Counted from the first letter of the stretch, positions 43,025-51,387 are shown. The stretch is DNA of 64,000 nucleotides from CBDBGD01 sp965205235 (GCA_965205235.1 CBDBGD010000001.1:124001-188000); one strand, 5' to 3'. Program-made: numbers and translations. Notes: a model not told the origin generated them from the letters alone.

Positions 43025-43692
43025 AGGAAGCATACGGCAAGCTGGTCCCCGAGACCCTGGCGGAGCTCTGCGACCCCGCCAAGACGACTATCGTCGTCGT
43101 CGACATGCAGAACGACCTGGTCTCCGAGGAGGGCTTCCTGGGCAAGGCGGGCGACGACGTCAGTGGCAACCGCCGGATCATCGAGCCGCTGCAGCGGCTC
43201 CTGGAGGCCGGGCGAAAGGTCGGCATTCCCATCGTCTACGTCCAGTACACCATCGACCGCGAGTGGCACTACGCCACGCCGGCGTGGGTGTACCGGCCCC
43301 CGCAGTGGGCCAACCGCCACGGACGCAAGCGAGTCTCCCTCGAAGGCTGCTTCGAAGGTACCTGGGGCTGGGACGTCATCCCCGAGCTGCAGCCCGAGCC
43401 TGGCGACATTCGCGTCCTGAAGCACCACCTCGGCGCGTTCTGGGACACCAACCTCGACAAGATCCTTCGCGGCAACGGCATCGAGACCGTCGTCGTCACC
43501 GGCACGGCGACGAAGGGGTGCGTCTTCGACACCGCGGTGGGCGCCTACGCCAACGACTACTACACCGTCGTCGTCAGCGACTGCGTCACCCAGAACGACC
43601 AGGAGGGCCACGAGCTTGGGCTGAAAATCCTGCAGCGCCGCTACGACCACCCCAACTCGGACGAGCTGGTCACGCTCTGGTCCGCGGCGTAG
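43021..43692 (+). CDS. isochorismatase-like cysteine hydrolase (paralogue 2)
   Basis: 223 residues. Triad: Asp in VVVDMQNDL, Lys in LKHHLGAFW, Cys in GTATKGCVFDTA. The fold hydrolyses amides, carbamates or vinyl ethers (nicotinamidase, N-carbamoylsarcosine amidohydrolase, maleamate amidohydrolase, isochorismatase). Substrate unknown. ATGA overlap with the preceding paralogue, so translationally coupled. Its middle (WVYRPPQW...VSLEGCFEGTWGWDVIPEL) closely matches the paralogue at 44535. Confidence 0.9.
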   Translation: MKEAYGKLVPETLAELCDPAKTTIVVVDMQNDLVSEEGFLGKAGDDVSGNRRIIEPLQRLLEAGRKVGIPIVYVQYTIDREWHYATPAWVYRPPQWANRHGRKRVSLEGCFEGTWGWDVIPELQPEPGDIRVLKHHLGAFWDTNLDKILRGNGIETVVVTGTATKGCVFDTAVGAYANDYYTVVVSDCVTQNDQEGHELGLKILQRRYDHPNSDELVTLWSAA

Positions 43693-43733
43693 CAGGAGGC
43701 GGCGGCCTGCACGACGCTGGAACGGGACAGCAG

Positions 43734-43769
43734 AAGGGGCCCACCTCAGAGGGTGGGCCCCTTGCTTTT
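43734..43769 (+). terminator. intrinsic terminator after the plus-strand hydrolase pair
   Basis: AAGGGGCCCACC / GGTGGGCCCCTT, 12 pairs, 6-base loop, then GCTTTT. Confidence 0.88.
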
Positions 43770-43809
43770 CCCCGCCGAACCAGCCAAGGCCCCTCAGGTC
43801 AAACCGTAC

Positions 43810-43839
43810 TTGACCCGCTCTTGTGGCTCTTGCTAGCCT
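43810..43839 (+). promoter_or_regulatory. promoter of the SodC-like gene, implying a leaderless mRNA
   Basis: TTGACC, 18-base spacer, TAGCCT preceded by TGC. Only 9 bases separate it from ATG 43849 and no Shine-Dalgarno is present. Confidence 0.6.
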
Positions 43840-43848
43840 ATCGGCACG

Positions 43849-44436
43849 ATGCGCTGGCGACCGGAGTTGGCTGTCTTCATAGTGCCCGCAGTGCTGGTTC
43901 TGCTCCTGCTGGTTGGCGCCTTCGCTTTGGCTGAAGTGCGGTCAGCCGGAGCAGAGGAACCCACAGTAGGCTTGACCGCCACAGCCACCCTGCAATCGCC
44001 AGACGGCGCCTCCGTGGGCACGGTTGCGTTCCGGCAAGCGGCAACAGGTGTCCTGATCATGGCTGACGTGAAGGGACTCGTCCCGGGAGGCCACGCCTTC
44101 ATCATCCACGAGGTGGGCGCGTGCGCGCCCGACTTCAGCGCAGCCGGCGACCATTTCAATCCCACGGATGCGGAACACGGCTTCATCCACGCGGTCTGGA
44201 AGAGTGGAGAAGCCGGCGGACACAGCGGCGACCTGCCCAACATCTACGCCGCATCGGACGGCTCTGCCCGCGCCGACTTCTTCACCGAAGGCATCACCCT
44301 GGACATCGGCCCGGATCACTCGATCTTCGACGCCGACGGCGCCGCCATCATCGTCCACGAAAAGCCCGACGCCTACGGAGAAGAGGAGTCGGACACTGGC
44401 GCCCGCGTCGCCTGCGGTGTCATCACGGGCACGTAG
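43849..44436 (+). CDS. sodC: Cu/Zn superoxide dismutase-like protein lacking one copper ligand
   Basis: 195 residues. An N-terminal hydrophobic segment (8-28) acts as signal peptide or anchor, so the protein is outside the membrane. The SodC fold is clear: Cys92/Cys189 disulphide, bridging His102 (GDHFNP), zinc ligands His110, His125 and Asp128 (GGHSGDLPN), copper His87 and His170 (IVHE), and the active-site Arg186 (GARVACGV). The expected HGFHIHE is HAFIIHE here: the first copper His is Ile85. Copper binding and dismutase activity are therefore doubtful. A B. subtilis relative, YojM, likewise lacks copper ligands. It sits between two oppositely oriented groups of isochorismatase-like genes. 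Confidence 0.9.
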   Translation: MRWRPELAVFIVPAVLVLLLLVGAFALAEVRSAGAEEPTVGLTATATLQSPDGASVGTVAFRQAATGVLIMADVKGLVPGGHAFIIHEVGACAPDFSAAGDHFNPTDAEHGFIHAVWKSGEAGGHSGDLPNIYAASDGSARADFFTEGITLDIGPDHSIFDADGAAIIVHEKPDAYGEEESDTGARVACGVITGT

Positions 44437-44457
44437 GAAGTCTCGCATCGAAAGCAG

Positions 44458-44494
44458 AAGGGGCGCACCCGTGGGGATGCGCCCCTTTCCTTTG
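44458..44494. terminator. terminator between convergent genes
   Basis: AAGGGGCGCA / TGCGCCCCTT, 10 pairs, 10-base loop, followed by TCCTTT. It can serve the SodC-like gene and, from the other side, the minus-strand hydrolases. It shares the lead-in GCAGAAGGGG with the terminator at 43734. Confidence 0.8.
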
Positions 44495-44534
44495 CGTCGA
44501 ACGCGGCGGCGGGTCCCGGTGCGTGCTCCCGACG

Positions 44535-45218
44535 CTAGCTGCCCGCCAGGGCCCAGGCCGTGACGACCTCCTCCGACGTCGGGTGGTCGTAGCGCTCCAT
44601 CAGGAAGGTCAGCCCAAGCTCGTGGCCTGCCTGGTCGTTCTGGGCCACGCAGTCCTTCGCGATGAGGGTGTAGTAGTCGTTGGCGGCGGCGCCAACGGCC
44701 GTGTCTAGGACGCAGCCGCCGGTGGCCGTCCCGGTGACCAGCACGCTCTTGATGCCGTTGCCCCGCAGGACCTTGTTGAGGTTGGTGCCCCAGAACGCGC
44801 CCAGGTGCTGCTTGCGGATGATGATGTCCTCCGGCTCCGGCTTGAGCTCCGGGATCACCTCCCACCCCCACGAGCCCTCGAAGCAGCCCTCCAGCGACAC
44901 ACGCGTCATGTAGCTGCCGTCGGCGCGCTCCCGGATGTGGGTGTACACCCACGCCGGGTTGGTGAGGCGGTGCTCCGGGTCCACCGTGTACTGGACGAAG
45001 ACGATGGGTATGTTCGCCGCTCTGGCCTTCTCGATCAGGTGCTGTAGAGGCTGGATGATGCTGCGATTGAGGCTCACGTCCTGGCCGTCGTTCACGGCCA
45101 GGTAGCCCTCCGGAGAGACCAGGTCGTTCTGCATGTCAACGATGATCAGGGCCGTCTGCTTCGGATCGACCAACTCCTCCAGGGTCTCCGGGATGATCTT
45201 GCCGTAGGCTTCCCTCAT
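44535..45218 (-). CDS. isochorismatase-like cysteine hydrolase (paralogue 3)
   Basis: 227 residues. MREAYGKIIPETLEELVDPKQTALIIVDMQNDLVSPEGY; triad Asp in VDMQNDL, Lys in IRKQHLGAFW, Cys in GTATGGCVLDTA. Closest to paralogue 2 on the other side of the SodC-like gene, so the SodC-like gene appears to lie inside an inverted duplication. AGGAGGAG precedes ATG. Last of four minus-strand paralogues. Confidence 0.9.
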   Translation of the reverse strand: MREAYGKIIPETLEELVDPKQTALIIVDMQNDLVSPEGYLAVNDGQDVSLNRSIIQPLQHLIEKARAANIPIVFVQYTVDPEHRLTNPAWVYTHIRERADGSYMTRVSLEGCFEGSWGWEVIPELKPEPEDIIIRKQHLGAFWGTNLNKVLRGNGIKSVLVTGTATGGCVLDTAVGAAANDYYTLIAKDCVAQNDQAGHELGLTFLMERYDHPTSEEVVTAWALAGS

Positions 45219-45264
45219 ACCACTCCTCCTGTCAACACGTTCGGATCACTCTCGCTCAGTGTCG

Positions 45265-45972
45265 TTATCGCACGAAGACCGGCGCCTCCGCCCAGATGGC
45301 CGCCAACTCCTCCACCGTGGGCAGGTGGTAGGAGGTGCTGAGCTGCTCCATGCCCAGCTTGTGCAGCTCCGGCTTCGTTGAGGCCACCGCGTCCTTCGCA
45401 ATCACGGTATAGTAGTCATACCACTGCGAGTCCAGCGCCGACGACAGCACGCAGCCGTTCGTGGTCACACCGGCCAGCACCACCGACTCAACCCCGTTTG
45501 CCCGCAGCACCCGGTCCATCTTGGTGCCCACGAAGGCGCTGTTTCGGTGCTTCTCGACGATGTAGTCCTGCGGCTGCGGCGCAAGCTCCGGGATGATCTC
45601 GGCGCCCCACGTGCCGCGGATGCACGTCTTGTCCAGCGGCATGGGGTTGGTGCCGATGGGGCGCTTGCGGTACCAGCGATAGATCCACGCTGGATGCACG
45701 TTCGACATGTCTGCGTCCCAGACCGTCTGCGTGTAGACGATGCGCACGCCCGAACGGCGCGCCTCGTCCACCAGCCGCACGACGGTGGGGATGATCGCCC
45801 TCTCCGCCGTTATGTCGACTCCGCTCTTGGCAGCGATGCCGTCGGGCGACAGCAGGTCGTTCTGCATATCGATGACGATGAGCGCCGTATGTCGCGGCTC
45901 CACGACCTCTGCCATCGAGTCGAAGATGCGGATGCCGTTGACCTCCACCCATCGGCCGTCAACCTGCTTCAT
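45265..45972 (-). CDS. isochorismatase-like cysteine hydrolase (paralogue 4)
   Basis: 235 residues; the most divergent of the set. Triad Asp in IVIDMQNDLL, Lys in VEKHRNSAFVGT, Cys in GVTTNGCVLSSA. The TTNGCV loop differs from TATGGCV in the others and is closer to carbamoylsarcosine amidohydrolase-type sequences, suggesting a different substrate. AGGAGG precedes ATG; gap of 46 bases to paralogue 3. Confidence 0.9.
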   Translation of the reverse strand: MKQVDGRWVEVNGIRIFDSMAEVVEPRHTALIVIDMQNDLLSPDGIAAKSGVDITAERAIIPTVVRLVDEARRSGVRIVYTQTVWDADMSNVHPAWIYRWYRKRPIGTNPMPLDKTCIRGTWGAEIIPELAPQPQDYIVEKHRNSAFVGTKMDRVLRANGVESVVLAGVTTNGCVLSSALDSQWYDYYTVIAKDAVASTKPELHKLGMEQLSTSYHLPTVEELAAIWAEAPVFVR

Positions 45973-46024
45973 GGCGTCCTCCTCACTTCAGCGTCCAAGG
46001 CCTCGTAGCTCGGACCGGCGTCGG

Positions 46025-46684
46025 CTACTTGTCGCCCCACAGATCCATGATCTCCTCCGACGTGGGCATGTCGCAGCCTTCGTTCATCAGGGCGATGCCC
46101 ACGGCGTTGCGGGCGGCCGCGCCCCCGGCGATGCAGTCCCGCGCCACCACGGTGTAGTAGTCGTACCACTGCGCGTCCAGCGCCGTCCCCAGCACGCAGC
46201 CTGCGGTGGCAGTCCCCGTCACGACGACCGACTTGACGCCGTTGGAGCGCAGCACCTGGTCCAGCGACGTGTGGATCCAGGCGCTGACCCGGTGCTTCTT
46301 CACGACCACGTCGCCCGGCTGCGGCGCAATCTCCTCCACCGTCTCCGCTCCCCAGGTGCCTTCCAGGAGCCGCTGGTCCAGCGGCGTCTTCACCTGGTTC
46401 ACCCGGTAGCGGTACAGCCATGCCGGCGCCATGGTCGCGTAGTTGGGCTCGGTGACCACCTCGATGTAGACCACCTTCGCCCCCGCGCTCCGCGCCGAGT
46501 CCAGCAGTCGCTGCAGTGGCGGGATGATGTTGCGCTGCCCGGAGATGTCGCTGCCCGTCTGCGCCCCCAGGCCGTCCGGGTGCGCGAGGTCGTTCTGCAT
46601 GTCGACGACGAGGACGGCGGTGTGCTCCGGGTCGACGACCTCCGCCAGCGAGTCGAAGACCTGCTTGCCGTGAATCTCCTTCAT
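46025..46684 (-). CDS. isochorismatase-like cysteine hydrolase (paralogue 5)
   Basis: 219 residues from ATG 46684 (AGGAGGACGCC upstream); the open frame extends further but without homology. Triad Asp in LVVDMQNDL, Lys in VKKHRVSAWI, Cys in GTATAGCVLGTA. Very close to paralogue 6 (MKEIHGKQVFDSLAEVVDPEHTA versus MREVHGKQVFDSLAEVVEPGHTA), a recent tandem duplication. Confidence 0.9.
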   Translation of the reverse strand: MKEIHGKQVFDSLAEVVDPEHTAVLVVDMQNDLAHPDGLGAQTGSDISGQRNIIPPLQRLLDSARSAGAKVVYIEVVTEPNYATMAPAWLYRYRVNQVKTPLDQRLLEGTWGAETVEEIAPQPGDVVVKKHRVSAWIHTSLDQVLRSNGVKSVVVTGTATAGCVLGTALDAQWYDYYTVVARDCIAGGAAARNAVGIALMNEGCDMPTSEEIMDLWGDK

Positions 46685-46715
46685 GGCGTCCTCCTGAGGG
46701 AGAGGGCCACCGCGC

Positions 46716-47399
46716 CTACGCGGCCGTCGATGCCTTCTCCGAATGCTCGGACCAGAGGGCGATGATCTCGTCGGCCGTGGGCGTGTCGCAGGCCTCGCCC
46801 ATGAGGGCAAGGCCCACCTGGTTACGCCGGTTCTCGCCACCGGGCACGCAGTCCCGCGCGACGACGGTGTAGTAGTCGTGCCACTGTGCGTCCTGGGCGG
46901 TCGATTGCACGCAGCCGCCCGTCGCCGTGCCGACGACGATGGCCGTCTCCACCCCGTTGGAGCGCAGCACCCGGTCCAGCTCCGTGCCGATGAAGGCGCT
47001 CTCGCGGTGCTTCTTGACGACGATGTCGCCCGGCTGTGGCGCGATCTCCTCGACGATCTCCGCGCCCCACGTGTCCTCCAGCAGACGCTCGTCCAGCGGC
47101 GTGCGCACCTGGAGGATGCGGTAGCGGTACAGCCAAGAGGGCGCCAGCGTGGCGAAGTTCTGCTCCGTCACCACCTGGATGTAGACCACCTTGGCGCCGG
47201 AGTCGCGCGCGGCCGATAGCAGCCGCTGGAGCGCAGGAAGGATGGCCCGCTGGGTCGACACGTCGCCGCCGCACCGCACCCCCAGGCCCTCCGGGTGGGC
47301 CAGGTCGTTCTGCATGTCGACGACGATGACCGCCGTGTGGCCCGGCTCCACCACCTCCGCCAGCGAGTCGAAGACCTGCTTGCCGTGTACCTCTCTCAT
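46716..47399 (-). CDS. isochorismatase-like cysteine hydrolase (paralogue 6)
   Basis: 227 residues. Triad Asp in VVDMQNDL, Lys in VKKHRESAFI, Cys in GTATGGCVQSTA. First gene of the minus-strand hydrolase operon; promoter at 47454-47482. ATG 47399 is preceded by GGGGAGGGG and an in-frame GTG at 47402. Substrate unknown; see paralogue 2 for the family range. Confidence 0.9.
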   Translation of the reverse strand: MREVHGKQVFDSLAEVVEPGHTAVIVVDMQNDLAHPEGLGVRCGGDVSTQRAILPALQRLLSAARDSGAKVVYIQVVTEQNFATLAPSWLYRYRILQVRTPLDERLLEDTWGAEIVEEIAPQPGDIVVKKHRESAFIGTELDRVLRSNGVETAIVVGTATGGCVQSTAQDAQWHDYYTVVARDCVPGGENRRNQVGLALMGEACDTPTADEIIALWSEHSEKASTAA

Positions 47400-47453
47400 C
47401 ACCCCTCCCCGCCTGGACCGCGAGCCTACACGGGCCCCGGTCAGGATGGCTGT

Positions 47454-47482
47454 ACTCTAGCCCCCATCGAAGGGAGCGTCAA
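47454..47482 (-). promoter_or_regulatory. sigma70-like promoter for the minus-strand hydrolase operon
   Basis: Minus strand: TTGACG, 17-base spacer, TAGAGT. The -35 overlaps the stop codon of the gene upstream. Confidence 0.6.
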
Positions 47483-48054
47483 GGCCGCGGCCGCACCCAG
47501 CTCTCCGCCCACGCGAGGCACGCGCTGCTTCCCTCGCGCCCCTCCCGGTCCTGCGGCACAGCACGGCCCGACGCGGCCACGCCGTTGACCGTCAGCCCCG
47601 CCTGCCGAGCGGGGAACAGTATCGTGTACAGGCCGTGCGTGCGCCCGCCCGTCCCCGGCGGTGCGTGGACGGCAATCGGCTCGATGACGTTCTCCCACGT
47701 CATGACCACTTCCACGTCGCTGCCCTTCACCACCTCCGTCATGGTCGAGCGAATATCGCCGGAGCGGGAGAAGACAGCCTCCACCACCGGCGCCTGCGTG
47801 TCGGCGAAGGGTGGGTGCAGCATCGGCTCGATCTCCTCCTGTAGCCATCTCGCCACCGCCACGTTGTCGGTGTAGACCACCACCCCTTCGACGAGCTCGC
47901 TCTGGAGGAAGAGCGCGTGTCCCGCTCCCGCCGGGCAGTACAGCACGCGCCAGTGGCTGGCCCGCGTCGTGAACTCGCCCCCCTCCTCCGACGCCAGCCG
48001 CACGAAGGAGTTCTCCCCGGTCACTCGCACCTCGTTCGGATCGACAGTCGACAT
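47479..48054 (-). CDS. hypothetical protein
   Basis: 191 residues from ATG 48054 (GAGGAG upstream). Seen: VRLASEEGGEFTTRASHWRVLYCPAGAGHALFLQSELVEGVVVYTDNVAVARWLQEEIE, a histidine-containing strand pattern, then THGLYTILFPARQAGLTVNGVAASGR near the end. No signal peptide or membrane segment. I do not recognise the family; a small-molecule-binding beta fold is possible. Divergent from the HpcH/HpaI aldolase and upstream of the hydrolase operon. Confidence 0.65.
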   Translation of the reverse strand: MSTVDPNEVRVTGENSFVRLASEEGGEFTTRASHWRVLYCPAGAGHALFLQSELVEGVVVYTDNVAVARWLQEEIEPMLHPPFADTQAPVVEAVFSRSGDIRSTMTEVVKGSDVEVVMTWENVIEPIAVHAPPGTGGRTHGLYTILFPARQAGLTVNGVAASGRAVPQDREGREGSSACLAWAESWVRPRP

Positions 48055-48135
48055 GGCATGGCTCCTCTCTACGTTCTTCGCTTGCGACGGCATCATGCCC
48101 AGCAGCCGGCCCGCCTGTCAAACCACCTGCCCACC

Positions 48136-48144
48136 TGCTATCAT
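48136..48144 (+). promoter_or_regulatory. extended -10 element before the aldolase gene
   Basis: TGCTATCAT, 28 bases before ATG 48173; only a weak -35 (CTGTCA) upstream. Confidence 0.4.
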
Positions 48145-48172
48145 GGCGCCACCTTCCCGGAGGTGAACAACC

Positions 48173-49039
48173 ATGGCATACGCACCCCGACTAAACCGCG
48201 TCATCGACCGGCTGGCCGACGACAAGCCCGCATTCGGCACCGTCGTCCCCAACGGCGCCCTCAACGACATGGCCGCCGTCGCCGACGCCGGCTATGACTT
48301 CGTCATGGTCGAGAACGAGCACGTGGCCATGGACTTCCCCAACCTGCGGACCTCCCTGCAGGGCCTCCTGAGCCGCAAGCGCATCGCCGACCAGGGCAAC
48401 CTCCAGGCCCATCCCGCGCCCTTCGTCCGCGTGTCGCCCAACTCCAGCGAGGTGATGCACAACCAGTGGGTGATCAAGCAGACCCTGGACCACGGCGCAT
48501 ACGGGATCATCCTGCCGCGCATGGAGACCGTCGAGCAGGCCCAGGCCGCCGTCGTCGCCAGCCGCTACGTGCAGCGCACCGGCGCCGCCGACGCTGAGCC
48601 CCGCGGCGACCGCGGCTGGGGCCCGACCCTGGCGGCCCGCTACTGGGGCCTCGCCCCCCTCGACTACTACGACGTCGCTGACCTCTGGCCCCTCGACCCC
48701 GACGGCGAGCTGCTCCTCCTCCCCATCATCGAGTCGCCCGCGGGGGTGAAGAACCTGCCCGACATCCTCCAACAGGTCAAGGGCATCGGCGGCATCTTCG
48801 CCGGCCCCGGCGACCTGTCCATCGCCATGGGCACGCGGGGCAACCAGCAGGACCCGGAGCTCCAGGAGGCCGTCCTCAGCATCGTCAAGACCTGCAACCG
48901 ATTCGGTGTCGCCTGCATGGGCATGGCCGCCACGCCGGAGGAGCTCGACCGGAAGCTGGAGCAGGGCTTCCGCATCTTCCTCCTCTCCCGCACCGTCGCC
49001 GACCCCGCTCTGGCCCACGGTCGCAACCTGCACCCATAG
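48173..49039 (+). CDS. HpcH/HpaI-family class II aldolase/lyase
   Basis: 288 residues, TIM barrel. Seen: catalytic His in VMVENEHVAMDF near 46, LDHGAYGIILPRMETVEQA, metal Glu in LLLPIIESPAGV and metal Asp in IFAGPGDLSIAMG. The family reversibly cleaves 2-keto-3-hydroxy acids (for example 2,4-dihydroxyhept-2-ene-1,7-dioate) to pyruvate and an aldehyde, typical last steps of aromatic or sugar-acid breakdown. GGAGGTG precedes ATG. Its true substrate is unknown; it fits the catabolic character of this region. Confidence 0.9.
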   Translation: MAYAPRLNRVIDRLADDKPAFGTVVPNGALNDMAAVADAGYDFVMVENEHVAMDFPNLRTSLQGLLSRKRIADQGNLQAHPAPFVRVSPNSSEVMHNQWVIKQTLDHGAYGIILPRMETVEQAQAAVVASRYVQRTGAADAEPRGDRGWGPTLAARYWGLAPLDYYDVADLWPLDPDGELLLLPIIESPAGVKNLPDILQQVKGIGGIFAGPGDLSIAMGTRGNQQDPELQEAVLSIVKTCNRFGVACMGMAATPEELDRKLEQGFRIFLLSRTVADPALAHGRNLHP

Positions 49040-49209
49040 GGCGCTGCTGCCCCCGCTCACCCGTAGGGGCAACCCCTATGGTTGGTCCTGAAGGCGAGCG
49101 ACCCCGCTCACCCGTAGGGCAACCCTCGTGGTTGCCCGTGGATGGCGGGGCGCCCCCCGCTCATGGTGAGGCTCTCGAACCATGGGCCCGCTCTTGGCTG
49201 AGAGGCCCC
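49040..49209. repeat. intergenic tandem palindromic repeats
   Basis: Two adjacent copies of an element starting CCGCTCACCCGTAGGG(G)CAACCC and ending in GGTTG (about 49055-49140), then a CATGGTGAGGCTCTCGAACC palindrome (about 49162-49184). Confidence 0.65.
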
Positions 49210-49971
49210 CTAGAACATCCAGTGGCCGCCGTCCACGCTCAGGGTCTGCCCGACCACGTAGCTCGCATCGTCGGAGACCATGAAGGCAACAGCGCCCGCA
49301 ATCTCCTCCGATTCGCCGAACCGGCCGCTGGCGACCGTGCTCAGCACGGCCTCTTGCGCCGGCTCCGGCATCTGCTTCCACTGGCTGTTGGGCACGCTGG
49401 CGATGGCGCCAGGACTTACAGCGTTGACGTTCACGCCGTGTGGCGCCAGGTCGACGGCCAGCTGCCGGGTCAAGCCTAGGAGGCCCGCCTTGGCCGCGGC
49501 GTAGGGGATGATCCGGCTGCGGCTGTGGCTCCGCCCGGCCCCCGAGGCGATGTTCACGATGCGCCCCCAGCCCTTCGCCTTCATTCCGCCGGCGAAGGCC
49601 TTGCAGGTGAGGAAGGGCGCCCGCAGGTTCAGCTCGATGACCCGGTCCCATTGCTCCTCGGTCAGGCCATCGATGCCGCGGGCGGCCCCTAGACTCCCTC
49701 CGGCGACGTTGACCAGGATGTCGACCGTGCCCAAGGCGTCCACCGTTTCCTGGGCGGCGCGCTTCACCTGGTCGCTTGCGGTAACGTCTACCTCGATCGC
49801 AAGAGCCCCGTCGCCGCCGATCGCGCCGGCCGTCTCCCTCGCTTCGTCACCGGCGATGTCCCAGCACGCGACGCGCGCGCCCCGTTCGGCCAGCGTGAGC
49901 GCAATCACCCTGCCGATGCCCATGGCCGCGCCCGTGACCACGGCCACGTGTCCGTCAAGCTGTGTCCCCAT
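49210..49971 (-). CDS. short-chain dehydrogenase/reductase
   Basis: 253 residues, classical SDR. Cofactor motif TGAAMGIGR near 13-21, NVAGG near 91, active-site Ser in IASGAG and YAAAK (Tyr-Lys) near 155; C-terminal GQTLSVDGGHWMF. NAD(H) preference is possible from the acidic residue after strand 2 (CWDIAG). Related to 3-oxoacyl-ACP reductase-like enzymes; substrate unknown. The start at 49971 has GGAGG upstream and gives the standard N-terminus. Confidence 0.92.
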   Translation of the reverse strand: MGTQLDGHVAVVTGAAMGIGRVIALTLAERGARVACWDIAGDEARETAGAIGGDGALAIEVDVTASDQVKRAAQETVDALGTVDILVNVAGGSLGAARGIDGLTEEQWDRVIELNLRAPFLTCKAFAGGMKAKGWGRIVNIASGAGRSHSRSRIIPYAAAKAGLLGLTRQLAVDLAPHGVNVNAVSPGAIASVPNSQWKQMPEPAQEAVLSTVASGRFGESEEIAGAVAFMVSDDASYVVGQTLSVDGGHWMF

Positions 49972-50061
49972 CTCATTCCTCCATGCGAGCATTCGGTGGT
50001 TCGCTGGCAGCGATTCTAGCATCCTCCGGGCTGACCCACCCGTCCCGGCGCCCCCATACCC

Positions 50062-50067
50062 TATAAT
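50062..50067 (+). promoter_or_regulatory. TATAAT -10 box implying a leaderless MFS message
   Basis: A perfect TATAAT ends 8 bases before ATG 50076; no Shine-Dalgarno or clear -35. Initiation would fall at or next to the A of ATG. Confidence 0.5.
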
Positions 50068-50075
50068 GCATTCCC

Positions 50076-51347
50076 ATGCATGGCAGACCTGCTCCTAAGG
50101 GCCCGCTCGCGGCGCGCCTACCCTTCTTCTACGGCTGGGTCGTCCTGGGCGTGGCCAGCGCCGCGCTCTTCGTCTCCGGCCCCGGCCAGACCTACTCCGT
50201 CTCCATTTTCGTCGACTCCATCATCGAGGACCTGGAGACGAACCGGACCGTGGTCTCCGGCCTTTACACGGCGGGCTCCCTCACTGGCGCCCTGCTTCTG
50301 GTCCTCGTCGGACGGCTGCTCGACCGTTTCGGGGCACGCGTCGTCTTGGTCGGCGTCGCCATGCTGTTCGGCCTCGCCACGATGATGATGAGCCGCGTCG
50401 ACAACCCCGCCGAGCTGTACCTGGGCTTCGCCGGCATCCGGGCCCTTGGCCAGGGCTCCATGATGCTCGCCGGCACGACGCTGGTGGCGCTGTGGTTCGT
50501 GCGCATGCGCGGCCGGGCCATGGCCCTAGCGACGATGGGAGCAGTCGCAAGCCAGGCCGGCTTTCCGCCGCTGGTCCACTTCCTCATCGAACGGCTGGAC
50601 TGGCGGGACGCGTGGATAGCCCTGGGCATCCTCATCTGGGCGGCGATCCCGGTGCTGCTGCTGGCCCGCCGGAGCCCGGAGTCCTTGGGCCTTCGCCCGG
50701 ACGGAGGGCCGCCCAAGGGATCAGTCGAAGGAGCGCCCCTCATTCCGGGGCTCAACCCCGGCGAAGACTTCACGCTGGCTGAGGCCATGCGGACCCGGAG
50801 CTTCTGGCTGCTCCTCTTCGCCAGCATACCTCACCCCCTGATCATGACCGCGCTGGTGTTCCACATGGTCTCCCTGGTCAGCTCCAAGGGGCTGGATCCG
50901 GGCCTGGCCGCCCCTGTGCTTAGCGCCATGGCCCTGGTGTCACTGGGCGGCACCTTCCTGGCCGGCTATCTCTCCGAGAGGATCCCCAACCGCTACATCA
51001 TCGGCGCGTCCCAGGCGCTTCTTGCCGCGTCCATGCTGTGGGTCCTGGTGATCGACGCTCCCTGGCACGCCCTGGCCATGGGCGCCACTATGGGAGTATC
51101 CGCCGGCCTCTCCATGACGACAAACAACGTCATCTGGCCCAACTACTATGGCCGTCGCAACCTGGGCGTCATTCGCGGCGTGACCACCACGTGCATGGTG
51201 GGGTTCGCAGCGCTGGGGCCGTTTCCCTTCGGCCTCCTGTTCGACCTCACGGACAGCTACACCACGTCGATACTGGGCTTCCTGGCCCTCCCCATCGCCT
51301 GCGGGGTGGCCGCACTCCACGCCTTCCCGCCGACGAAGCCGGCTTGA
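50076..51347 (+). CDS. MFS transporter, monocarboxylate/oxalate-formate-like
   Basis: 423 residues with 12 predicted membrane helices and a cytoplasmic loop in the middle (about 195-235). The N-terminal FFYGWVVLGVASAALFVSGPGQTYSVSIF is the pattern of the monocarboxylate and OFA branches; GRLLDRFGAR is the MFS loop 2-3 motif. Probably moves an organic acid. An alternative ATG at 50080 is in another frame and not relevant. Downstream, rraA-like and egtD have their own promoter. Confidence 0.85.
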   Translation: MHGRPAPKGPLAARLPFFYGWVVLGVASAALFVSGPGQTYSVSIFVDSIIEDLETNRTVVSGLYTAGSLTGALLLVLVGRLLDRFGARVVLVGVAMLFGLATMMMSRVDNPAELYLGFAGIRALGQGSMMLAGTTLVALWFVRMRGRAMALATMGAVASQAGFPPLVHFLIERLDWRDAWIALGILIWAAIPVLLLARRSPESLGLRPDGGPPKGSVEGAPLIPGLNPGEDFTLAEAMRTRSFWLLLFASIPHPLIMTALVFHMVSLVSSKGLDPGLAAPVLSAMALVSLGGTFLAGYLSERIPNRYIIGASQALLAASMLWVLVIDAPWHALAMGATMGVSAGLSMTTNNVIWPNYYGRRNLGVIRGVTTTCMVGFAALGPFPFGLLFDLTDSYTTSILGFLALPIACGVAALHAFPPTKPA

Positions 51348-51358
51348 CCCTCGCGCCA

Positions 51359-51387
51359 TTGACACCGCGTAGGTGGAGGGCTAGTCT
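51359..51387 (+). promoter_or_regulatory. sigma70-like promoter for the rraA-like/egtD pair
   Basis: Consensus TTGACA, 17-base spacer, TAGTCT; 42 bases before GTG 51430. Confidence 0.7.

Noticed and set aside
42664..43692. 342-codon frame starting at 42664
   Set aside because: Only the part from ATG 43021 is homologous to isochorismatases; the upstream part overlaps the frameshifted paralogue in a different frame.
41079..47482. A mobile genetic element carrying the hydrolase cluster
   Set aside because: No transposase, integrase or terminal repeats are seen; duplication by local rearrangement explains the arrangement.
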